This document shows, piece after piece, positions 1 through 5,201 of a stretch of DNA of 9,464 bases. The position numbers were made by a program, and so were the translations under genes. This DNA is from Acidilobaceae archaeon. Its GTDB lineage: Archaea > Thermoproteota > Thermoprotei_A > Sulfolobales > Acidilobaceae. The number at the start of each line of letters is the position of its first letter. Position 1 is the stretch's first letter. The notes beneath the pieces were generated by a model. That model was not told where the DNA came from. It did no database searches and saw only the letters and a program-made list of their open reading frames with translations. The DNA lies in assembly GCA_027044005.1 (NCBI GenBank), contig JALUDK010000277.1, positions 1-9,464 on the forward strand, in the 5' to 3' direction.

Positions 1-35
1 GCCCGGAGTGGCTTAGGCCTGGGAGGAGCTATAAC

Positions 36-317
36 GTGGAGTCATCCTCGTCTAGGGACGGCTACTATATAAGGTTCATGGCCTGGGCCGAGGATGGTCT
101 CATCCACTGGATCGACTTAGACGGGGTATTCTACGCCTCTCCCCCTAGCCAGGTTTACGCGCTAGTAGAGACCGTCTCCCAAGCAATGCCCAGCCCCGGC
201 CTGGTTTACGAGTTCACCGCCGCCTGGTCTACATTCGTGGATACTGCTGGTATCAGTATTGACGAGGTGGAGGAGGCGTTCAGGGGCCTGGTTGAGAAGG
301 TTGAGGGCGCCGAGTGA
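36..317 (+). CDS. Stand-alone lipoate-protein ligase accessory (C-terminal/LplB-like) domain protein
   Basis: The product is 93 aa with a GTG start, preceded by a good ribosome site (GGGAGGAG, 21-28). I recognise the small alpha/beta domain found at the C-terminus of LplA-type lipoate ligases, or as separate LplB in Thermoplasma. Residues 29-37 read DG-VFYASPP, matching the family pattern GDFF..PP that follows two beta-strands, and a helix rich in acidic and hydrophobic residues follows. The C-terminal half of the lipoate-ligase-like protein at 4338-5201 carries the same FYASPP motif and a similar tail (GIS/GIG..VDEA). In the known two-protein ligases this domain is needed for lipoate activation by a separate catalytic subunit, which may lie upstream outside the window. 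It overlaps the next gene by four bases (GTGA), so it is probably translationally coupled to it. The fold assignment is by motif only, and the function is inferred. Confidence 0.65.
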   Translation: MESSSSRDGYYIRFMAWAEDGLIHWIDLDGVFYASPPSQVYALVETVSQAMPSPGLVYEFTAAWSTFVDTAGISIDEVEEAFRGLVEKVEGAE

Positions 318-994
318 TGGAGGTAGCCTATGGGGAGCGTAGGTGGAGGATCCTCAGGGAGAAGAGGGCCAAGGCGGTTAGGGTTATGAGTAGCCTCCAG
401 GCCCGTGGCTTGGAGTCTATAGTCCATGGAAGCATAGCCCGGGGTGATGTCGACGAGGATAGTGATGTGGATATAGTCATACCGAGGCCCGTGGCCCCCA
501 GCATAGTTGTCTACACGCTGGAGCAGGCAGGATTCAAGCCCTACCACATAGAGATAGTGCAGGCAACCCCCTCATACACGCCCAAGGTCTACATATACCT
601 AGACCCAGACGAGGAGGCCGTGGTGAGCTTCCCCCTCGCGGATCTGGGCGAGAGGGAGAGGGAGTTCTACAGGTGGGGAGGCGAGCTAGGCCTGGGCGGG
701 CTACTCGAGGGAAGACGGGTCCCAGGGGTTACCAAGGACCTCAAACTCGTTATACCAACCAGCACGGGTCACGTGGAGGAGGATGTGGTAGGGAACGAGG
801 CCAGGGTTGCCAGGCTGCTGGGTATCAGCCTTGAGACGGTTATGGAGAGGGTGCGAGTCCTATCCAGGAGGCGGGCCCACGGTAGGACCGGGGTCTTCCT
901 CAAGGAGCCTGTGGATCCTTCAACGCCAATAGAGGAGGCGATAGACAATATAGCTAGGAGAGTACCAGCCTTCCGGCGCAAGGTGATGGGGTGA
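314..994 (+). CDS. Pol-beta superfamily nucleotidyltransferase (archaeal COG1665-like)
   Basis: The product is 226 aa. Residues 39-53 hold the signature of the minimal nucleotidyltransferase fold: Gly39-Ser40, then ten residues, then Asp51-Val-Asp53, the two metal-binding aspartates. An acidic strand near residues 75-80 (HIEIV) could give the third carboxylate. The C-terminal third, from about residue 150 (TSTGHVEEDVVGNE, then RVRVLSRRRAHGRTGVF), resembles the conserved tail of an archaeal family of predicted nucleotidyltransferases whose substrate is unknown to me. The start is GTG at 314 or ATG at 317; a GAGGG at 303-307 serves either. It overlaps the previous gene by four bases, and the next begins seven bases after its stop, so the three likely form one transcript. 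No partner such as a HEPN (MNT antitoxin-type) gene is adjacent, which argues against a toxin-antitoxin role. Confidence 0.8.
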   Translation: MMEVAYGERRWRILREKRAKAVRVMSSLQARGLESIVHGSIARGDVDEDSDVDIVIPRPVAPSIVVYTLEQAGFKPYHIEIVQATPSYTPKVYIYLDPDEEAVVSFPLADLGEREREFYRWGGELGLGGLLEGRRVPGVTKDLKLVIPTSTGHVEEDVVGNEARVARLLGISLETVMERVRVLSRRRAHGRTGVFLKEPVDPSTPIEEAIDNIARRVPAFRRKVMG

Positions 995-1001
995 GCCTGG
1001 G

Positions 1002-1235
1002 GTGGATCCTGTCCAGGCGCTAGGCGTCGTGGGCATGCTACTGGTCTTCGCCTCCTTCATAGTTAAGAGGTGGACCTGGCTGTACGGCTTTAATATGAGT
1101 GGTGCCCTCCTGCTAACGGCGTATGCATACCTCCGCGGCGACCCTGTGTTCACGGTGGTTGAGGCTGGGATTGTCGCTTTCCTGGCGTATAGGTTGTATA
1201 GGGAGTTGAAGAGTGAGCCTGTAAAAAGGTGTTGA
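1002..1235 (+). CDS. Small three-helix membrane protein (CBU_0592-like)
   Basis: The product is 77 aa with a GTG start, and a GGTGAG ribosome site at 990-995 overlaps the stop of the preceding gene. Three hydrophobic stretches are visible at about residues 6-21, 29-45 and 50-66. A Lys-Arg-Trp turn separates the first two (VKRWTWLYG) and a basic tail follows the third. The pattern, a first helix with GxxGM, an LYGFNMSGALLL second helix and an acidic residue before the third, resembles the small CBU_0592 / lipid-A-disaccharide-synthase N-terminal-like membrane domain. Members are short and have no established function. It is the last gene of the plus-strand trio. The family match is tentative; that it is a small membrane protein is well supported. 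Confidence 0.65.
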   Translation: MDPVQALGVVGMLLVFASFIVKRWTWLYGFNMSGALLLTAYAYLRGDPVFTVVEAGIVAFLAYRLYRELKSEPVKRC

Positions 1236-1257
1236 CCCTCCAGTCCCCTGGGGGGTC
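1234..1257. terminator. Hairpin between convergent genes, possible terminator
   Basis: A 10-base-pair stem (GACCCTCCAG / CTGGGGGGTC, one G-U pair in RNA) with a four-base loop sits between the stops of the membrane-protein gene and the ferredoxin. On the minus strand it is followed, about 12 bases later, by a short T run (TTTTT, 1223-1227), which would suit ferredoxin transcript ends because archaeal termination depends mainly on U tracts. No T run follows it on the plus strand. The terminator role is inferred. Confidence 0.35.
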
Positions 1258-1265
1258 TGGGGTGT

Positions 1266-1592
1266 CTAGGATACAGGGTCTGCTGTGACCCCGAACTTCT
1301 GCTTCCACTCCTCGAAGGCCTTCTGCTCCTCTGGGGTTAGCTCCTTGCCTATCCTGTACCATCCTGGCTTGGCCTTTAGCTCGTCTGGGGCCTCGTCCAC
1401 CTTGTAGATACAGTCTACTGGGCAGCTGGCTACGCATGCAAAGTCGTCCTGGCACTTCTCCCATATGAGCCTGGCCTTCATGTTCTCGTCGAACTCTAGG
1501 GCATCGTATGGACATACCTCTATGCATGCTCCACAGCTGATACAAGTGTCCTGGTCGATAGCTACCCTCACGAAGTTCGCCAGGTTGCTCAT
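1266..1592 (-). CDS. Dicluster ferredoxin with one Asp-substituted cluster motif
   Basis: The product is a soluble electron carrier of 108 aa from ATG at 1592; the frame runs open to a GTG at 1604. I prefer the ATG because GAGGTG (1602-1607) lies nine bases before it and would overlap the GTG. In the 112-aa numbering the first motif is C21xxC24xxC27xxxC31-P and the second is C51xxD54xxC57xxxC61-P, with an extra Cys65. The Asp at the second position resembles the CxxDxxC motifs of Pyrococcus and Sulfolobus ferredoxins, which allow a [3Fe-4S] or Asp-ligated [4Fe-4S] cluster; here the Asp is in the second motif. About 45 charged residues follow the cluster domain, longer than a minimal 60-aa ferredoxin. 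It is divergent from the AOR gene and is a likely acceptor for AOR and for the 2-oxoacid oxidoreductase encoded nearby. Confidence 0.93.
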   Translation of the reverse strand: MSNLANFVRVAIDQDTCISCGACIEVCPYDALEFDENMKARLIWEKCQDDFACVASCPVDCIYKVDEAPDELKAKPGWYRIGKELTPEEQKAFEEWKQKFGVTADPVS

Positions 1593-1601
1593 CCCACGCC
1601 A

Positions 1602-1607
1602 CACCTC
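1602..1607 (-). promoter_or_regulatory. Ribosome binding site of ferredoxin
   Basis: GAGGTG on the minus strand, nine bases upstream of the ATG at 1592 and abutting the alternative GTG at 1604. It is the reason for choosing the shorter ferredoxin start. Confidence 0.6.
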
Positions 1608-1638
1608 GGCTGGTTCGATTGTATAGTATCCTATCCTC

Positions 1639-1649
1639 TTATTAAAAAG
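1639..1649 (-). promoter_or_regulatory. Probable TATA box of the ferredoxin gene
   Basis: The minus strand reads CTTTTTAATAA in a run of A/T within GC-richer DNA. Transcription starting about 25 bases downstream (near 1620) would leave a leader of roughly 28 bases that still contains the GAGGTG ribosome site. Assigned by position and composition only. Confidence 0.5.
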
Positions 1650-1687
1650 GGTTTACCCCGTGATCGTATTTGCGCGGCAATATTGTC

Positions 1688-1703
1688 AGTATATGCATAT
1701 ACT
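1688..1703. promoter_or_regulatory. Perfect 16-base palindrome in divergent promoter region, probable operator
   Basis: AGTATATGCATATACT is identical to its reverse complement. It lies about 40 bases behind both the ferredoxin TATA candidate (1639-1649) and the AOR TATA box (1741-1750), the place expected for a dimeric helix-turn-helix regulator acting on both genes. The symmetry is directly visible; the operator role is inferred. Confidence 0.5.
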
Positions 1704-1740
1704 CCAGTCCTCCAGTTCTACTATAAGCACACGTACTAAA

Positions 1741-1750
1741 CTTATTTATA
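1741..1750 (+). promoter_or_regulatory. TATA box of the aldehyde oxidoreductase gene
   Basis: CTTATTTATA preceded by the purine-rich ACTAAA fits an archaeal BRE/TATA element. The predicted transcript start, about 25 bases on (near 1770), leaves a leader of about 40 bases to the preferred GTG at 1812. It would instead make the TTG at 1770 leaderless if that codon were used. Confidence 0.65.
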
Positions 1751-1798
1751 CCGGCCAGGCTAGACTCTATTGAATACAGTAATAGAAAAACGGGTCCT

Positions 1799-1804
1799 AG
1801 AGGT
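1799..1804 (+). promoter_or_regulatory. Ribosome binding site deciding the AOR start
   Basis: GAGGTG seven bases before GTG 1812. It supports that codon over the in-frame TTG at 1770, which has no ribosome site. Confidence 0.65.
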
Positions 1805-1811
1805 GGCTACT

Positions 1812-3683
1812 GTGGAGTTCAAGCTAGCCAGGATAAACCTGAGTACCCAGAAGGTTACAGAGGAGAAGATAGACGAGAAGACACTCAGAAGATTCATAGG
1901 AGGCAGGGGCCTCGGGGCGTACCTTGCCCTCAAGGAGATACCCAAGGGAATAGACCCCTTCAGCCTCGAGAATAAGGTATACATACTAACCGGGCCCATA
2001 GTAGGCACCGCCGCCATAGAGAGCGGCAGGTACCACGTGGTCGCCAAGAGCCCTCTAACCGGCATACTGGGCGACGCTAATAGCGGAGGCCAGTTCGGCC
2101 CCTGGCTCAGGTTCGCCGGGTACGATGGTCTAGTGCTGGAGGGCGCTAGCGAGGATCCCGTGTGGATTAGCATCGTGAACGGGGAGATCAAGTTCCACGA
2201 CGCAAAGCACCTCTGGGGTAAGGGTGTGATACACACCGAGAAGGTCATAAGGGAGACCATGGGCGTCACCAAGGAGTCGCTCGGCAGCGTCCTCTCAGTC
2301 GGCCCGGCGGCGGAGAATAGGTCCAGGATAGCCGCTGTAATGAACGACAGGTACAGGGCCGCTGGGAGGTCAGGCCTAGCCTCCGTGATAGCCTCTAAGG
2401 GTGTTAAGGCTATATGGGCCTACGGGAATAGGAAGGTCCTCGACGAGCTCTACGATAAGAGGAAGTACATGGAGGAGGCTAAGAAGCTGATCAAGAAGAT
2501 ACTGGAGCACCCGATTAGTAAGAGCCTCAACGAGTTCGGCACAGCCGTGCTGGTCAACGTGATCAACGCCCACGGCGCGCTGCCGACAAAGAACTGGACC
2601 CGCGGCACCTTCGAGAAGGCCTTCAACATAAGCGGGGAGAGGCTGGCCGAGGTCTACCTTAAGGCCAGGAAGGGGTGCTGGGGCTGCGCCATCCAGTGCT
2701 CCAGGGTCTCCGAGGTAGAGTCGGGCCCCTTCAAGACCCCGATCTCCGAGGGCCCGGAGTATGAGACAATATGGGCCAACGGAGCTGACACCATGATCGG
2801 GGACCTCGACGCCCTGGTCAAGGCCAACTACCTCCTAAACGACATGGGCTTCGACACGATCAGCTTCGGCTCAACAGTGGCAACCCTCATGGAGATCTAT
2901 GAGAGGGCCAAGAAGGGCGAGCTACCGGAGGAGAAGGCCAAGGAGCTATTCGAGCTCCTGGGAGACGTGAACCCGGAGTGGGGCAACCCGCACGCCCTCA
3001 TACAGCTGATCTGGATGGCAGCCTACAGGAACAGGATAGGAGACCTGGTAGCCGAGGGCGCCAAGAGGCTTGCAGAGTACTTCGGAGTACCGGAGGCGGC
3101 TATACACGTTAGGGGCATGGAGATGCCCGCCTATGATCCGAGGGGCATAAACAGCATGGCGCTATCCTACGCCACAAGCAACAGGGGAGGCTGCCACCTG
3201 AGGGCTTACTCCGTGAGCTTCGACGTCCTCGGGGTGCCGAAGAAGTTCGACCCGCTGGGCATAGACATGGAGAAGGTCCAGCTTGTCAAGATGCAGCAGG
3301 ACTACTTCTCATTCATAGACTCGGTGATAGTCTGCAAGTTCAACACGTTCGCCTCCGGCCCGGAGGACTACGTGGAGCTGATGAAGGCAGCGATGGGATG
3401 GGAGGACTTCACCGTGGAGGAGCTACTGGAGACCGGCGAGAGGATCTACAACACGGAGAGGCTATTCGCAGTGAGGGAGGGTACAAACTACAGGGACACC
3501 CTACCGAAGAGGCTACTAGAGGAGCCGCTACCAGACGGCCCGGCTAAGGGTAGGACCGCCAAGGAGGCCCTGGAGAAGTACTTGCCAGAGTACTACAAGC
3601 TGAGGGGCTGGGAGGACGGTAAGCCCCTGCCTGAGACGCTGAAGAGGCTAGGGCTGGAGGAGTTCCTCTACATAGTATCCTAG
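1812..3683 (+). CDS. aor: Tungsten-containing aldehyde:ferredoxin oxidoreductase
   Basis: The product is 623 aa and oxidises aldehydes to carboxylic acids with ferredoxin as acceptor, using a tungsto-bispterin cofactor and one [4Fe-4S] cluster in the cytoplasm. The start at GTG 1812 is chosen because of GAGGTG at 1799-1804, and because it places the cluster cysteines at 289, 292 and 296, almost the same as 288/291/295 in the P. furiosus enzyme as I recall it. The fourth ligand is Cys508. The N-terminal domain has IGGRGLGAYL and SPLTG...NSGGQFG. EGPEYE (313-318) and NRGGCH (His462) match the proposed active-site Glu and His. The C-terminus (DTLPKRLLEEPLPDGP, YYKLRGW) is typical of the AOR branch. 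Differences from P. furiosus AOR: the ExxH of the subunit-bridging metal site reads KANY (337-340), and the cofactor motifs DxxGLD/DxxGLC read NDMGFD and DSVIVC. The stop overlaps the stop of the converging MoaD-like gene. Substrate range cannot be told from sequence. Confidence 0.95.
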   Translation: MEFKLARINLSTQKVTEEKIDEKTLRRFIGGRGLGAYLALKEIPKGIDPFSLENKVYILTGPIVGTAAIESGRYHVVAKSPLTGILGDANSGGQFGPWLRFAGYDGLVLEGASEDPVWISIVNGEIKFHDAKHLWGKGVIHTEKVIRETMGVTKESLGSVLSVGPAAENRSRIAAVMNDRYRAAGRSGLASVIASKGVKAIWAYGNRKVLDELYDKRKYMEEAKKLIKKILEHPISKSLNEFGTAVLVNVINAHGALPTKNWTRGTFEKAFNISGERLAEVYLKARKGCWGCAIQCSRVSEVESGPFKTPISEGPEYETIWANGADTMIGDLDALVKANYLLNDMGFDTISFGSTVATLMEIYERAKKGELPEEKAKELFELLGDVNPEWGNPHALIQLIWMAAYRNRIGDLVAEGAKRLAEYFGVPEAAIHVRGMEMPAYDPRGINSMALSYATSNRGGCHLRAYSVSFDVLGVPKKFDPLGIDMEKVQLVKMQQDYFSFIDSVIVCKFNTFASGPEDYVELMKAAMGWEDFTVEELLETGERIYNTERLFAVREGTNYRDTLPKRLLEEPLPDGPAKGRTAKEALEKYLPEYYKLRGWEDGKPLPETLKRLGLEEFLYIVS

Positions 3684-3964
3684 CCGCCGCCGACTGGTGG
3701 TATAATCACTATCTCGTCCCCGTTATTTACCCTCGTCTTCTCACCCTCCAGGTACGCTACCTCCCTGCCGTTTAGGAGTATCCTGTAGTCGCTACTAAAC
3801 CTCCCGTCTTCCTCGAATATCTCCTCCTTGAGGCCCTCATACTTTGAGGCGAGCTCCCCCACTACCTCGCCCACAGTGGCTCCGTCCCTTACCTCTAGCT
3901 CGTGCTCTATGGATCCGGTTATCCTGTAAAGGATCCCTAGGGTCTTCACCCTCACCCTGGCCAT
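3680..3964 (-). CDS. MoaD/ThiS-family beta-grasp sulfur carrier with Gly-Gly tail
   Basis: The product is 94 aa with an ATG start and GGAGG (3972-3976) seven bases upstream. It has the ubiquitin-like beta-grasp layout: a first strand (VRVKTLGILY), a second (HELEVRDGATVGEVV) leading into the helix, then LLNGREV, and a final strand ending IIPPVGGG. The C-terminal glycines are the site that E1-like enzymes adenylate and turn into a thiocarboxylate. Such proteins supply sulfur for the pterin dithiolene of Mo/W cofactor, for tRNA thiolation, or act as small modifiers. Lying tail-to-tail with the tungsten enzyme AOR (stops share CTAG) makes a cofactor role attractive but not proven. A related gene lies directly upstream on the same strand, with 38 bases between them, and a long hairpin ends at this gene's ribosome site. 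Confidence 0.9.
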   Translation of the reverse strand: MARVRVKTLGILYRITGSIEHELEVRDGATVGEVVGELASKYEGLKEEIFEEDGRFSSDYRILLNGREVAYLEGEKTRVNNGDEIVIIPPVGGG

Positions 3965-3975
3965 TCCGGGTCCTC

Positions 3976-4024
3976 CAGAGCCCTCCTCGTAGGGTGTTAT
4001 TATTAGACTACGAAGAGGGCTCTG
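3976..4024 (-). repeat. 17-bp inverted repeat (RNA hairpin) between the two beta-grasp genes
   Basis: The arms are 3976-3992 (CAGAGCCCTCCTCGTAG on plus) and 4008-4024 (CTACGAAGAGGGCTCTG), separated by 15 bases. They are complementary with one mismatch that becomes a G-U pair in the minus-strand RNA. The first arm in the transcript encodes the last residues (PRALFV) of the upstream gene, the loop carries three consecutive in-frame TAA codons (3997-4005), and the second arm contains GAGGAGGG and runs into the ribosome site of the downstream gene. It could act as an attenuator, a processing site or a brake on translation; the role is not known. Confidence 0.75.
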
Positions 4025-4296
4025 GGTGAGAAGAGTACCTGGTCGCCCTCATTAAGCTTAGTATGTAGACCGTCTAGGAAGTCTATCCTCCTCCCGTTCA
4101 CTGCTATCTCGACTGGATACTTGAGTTTACCATCCTCGAGCACCATGTCCTTGAAGCCCTTGTAGACCTCTCTGTCTACATACTCTATCGCATCCATGAC
4201 TGTCGAGCCCTCTGGTAGCTCGGCCTCGATCTGGAACTTGCCTATGGCCTTGTAGAATTCCTGTATGAATACTAGCTTCACCCTCAATATTCTCAC
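4003..4296 (-). CDS. MoaD/ThiS-like beta-grasp protein lacking the Gly-Gly tail
   Basis: The product is 97 aa from GTG 4296. It aligns end to end with the following 94-aa MoaD-like protein: RVKLVFIQEFYKAIG against RVKTLGILYRITG, LPEGSTVMDAI against VRDGATVGEVV, AVNGRRIDF against LLNGREVAY, and GDQVLFSP against GDEIVIIPP. Instead of ending in Gly-Gly it ends ALFVV, so it cannot be activated in the usual way unless processed. It may be a structural partner or a divergent paralogue. The start is uncertain: GGTGAG (4293-4298) overlaps GTG 4296 and would better serve GTG 4281. A TATATAA at 4303-4309 would start RNA near 4281 and make that codon leaderless, giving 92 aa. I keep 4296 because it matches the length of its paralogue. 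Tandem stops TAA-TAA-TAA end it inside a hairpin loop. Confidence 0.8.
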   Translation of the reverse strand: MRILRVKLVFIQEFYKAIGKFQIEAELPEGSTVMDAIEYVDREVYKGFKDMVLEDGKLKYPVEIAVNGRRIDFLDGLHTKLNEGDQVLFSPRALFVV

Positions 4297-4302
4297 CTAC
4301 GG

Positions 4303-4309
4303 TTATATA
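4303..4309 (-). promoter_or_regulatory. Possible internal TATA box for the beta-grasp gene pair
   Basis: TATATAA on the minus strand, 25 bases before the alternative GTG at 4281. It would allow the two small genes to be transcribed apart from the oxidoreductase operon. Only the A/T element itself is visible. Confidence 0.35.
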
Positions 4310-4337
4310 CTCCTGCCCTGGAGGGGGTTAAAGCCGC

Positions 4338-5201
4338 TTACTGGCCGCCCACTTGCTCTAGTGCCTCGTAGAGCCTATCCAGGGCCTCGTCGACCTGCTC
4401 GTACCCTATACCCGCTAGCTCCGCCCTCTCCCTCCAGGCTAGCTTTATCTGGTAGAACATTAGCTCGTTTAGCTGTGTACCGTCTAGCCTGACCGCTAGG
4501 TTGTAGGGCTCCATTGGCGGGGAGGCGTAGAAGTTTCCGTAGACCCTGACGTCTGATAGGTACACGTCGTGCATGTTTGCTGCGAAGCCTATGTGGTATG
4601 GCCCCTTGTGTGCCTCCCCCCGGGCCCTGGCTGGGCCTTCCCCGTATCTGATCCATGTTGGCCTCCTGTAGCCCTCTGCGCTTGTTCTAATGTTTCCGCT
4701 TATACTGTGTTCCCTTACTGTGTGGGATTTGAATATGTTTGATGCTAGGTTGAGTGGGGCTTCTGTGTCTCCCTCGGCTAGGACCTCTATGACGCCTACG
4801 TTGGCGAGTTTTGTGACCCCGATTACTCCCCTCGTCTTTGGGGCGTCTAGTTCTCCCCCGTGGATGAGCATTCCCGTGCTCTTGGCGGCGTCCTCCACGT
4901 CTCCTAGTAGTGATTCTAGTAGTGGGGGGTATACTGTTGCTATCCCTAGGTATGCTACTGGGCCTCTCGACTTTAGCGGCGGGCCTCCTGTTATTCTCCT
5001 GTGGGTTGCCCCGTGGCGGTAGGGTGTGTATAGGCCTAGCACGTCTACCGGGTCCATTGTTATGCAGTATATGCCCCTGGATCTCCCGCCTGTGTTTAGG
5101 AGGTCGTCTATAAAGGATTGTAGTTGTTGTTGGGCCTCTTCGAGGCCCCTGCACTCCGCCTTGTATATTGTTGCCCTTGTTAGGAATATCCTGGTGCTTA
5201 T
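4338..5201 (-). CDS. Degenerate lipoate-protein ligase-like protein (catalytic-like plus accessory domain)
   Basis: The only standard start in the frame is ATG 5057 (239 aa). The frame is open 49 further codons, to a stop at 5205-5207, with no ATG, GTG or TTG. I extend it to ATA 5201 (287 aa). That codon overlaps the beta-subunit stop as ATAA and has GGAGGT nine bases upstream (5211-5216), and the extra residues supply the N-terminal helix and strand of the LplA fold (GLEEAQQQLQSF, then RGIYCITMDPVDVLGLYTP). Residues 68-77 (RRITGGPPLK) match the LplA RRxxGGG loop but with Pro for the third Gly. TRGVIG at 123-128 falls where LplA has the RKxxG lysine, which is absent. AHKGP (197-201) and GNFYASPP (222-229) belong to the accessory domain, which resembles the small protein at 36-317. 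It may be a non-catalytic or altered ligase; the substrate is unknown. It sits last in the tightly coupled oxidoreductase block. The family is a motif-based guess and the start is uncertain. Confidence 0.6.
   Translation of the reverse strand: MSTRIFLTRATIYKAECRGLEEAQQQLQSFIDDLLNTGGRSRGIYCITMDPVDVLGLYTPYRHGATHRRITGGPPLKSRGPVAYLGIATVYPPLLESLLGDVEDAAKSTGMLIHGGELDAPKTRGVIGVTKLANVGVIEVLAEGDTEAPLNLASNIFKSHTVREHSISGNIRTSAEGYRRPTWIRYGEGPARARGEAHKGPYHIGFAANMHDVYLSDVRVYGNFYASPPMEPYNLAVRLDGTQLNELMFYQIKLAWRERAELAGIGYEQVDEALDRLYEALEQVGGQ

Noticed and set aside
1..72. A possible upstream gene ending in the first bases (frames closing at TAG 14-16 or TAA 70-72).
   Set aside because: Only a handful of codons are inside the window, two frames are equally possible, and neither gives a recognisable peptide.
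314..994. Nucleotidyltransferase as an MNT/HEPN toxin-antitoxin component.
   Set aside because: The protein has a long conserved C-terminal region and no small HEPN-type partner next to it.
1770..1811. TTG 1770 as the start of AOR (adds 14 residues).
   Set aside because: It has no ribosome site; GTG 1812 has GAGGTG seven bases upstream and gives cluster cysteine positions matching the family. It remains possible only if the message is leaderless.
1150..2272. Long open frames opposite or across the ferredoxin and AOR genes (minus 1150-1602, minus 1760-2272).
   Set aside because: They overlap strongly supported genes, show no domain pattern and have composition typical of antisense shadows.
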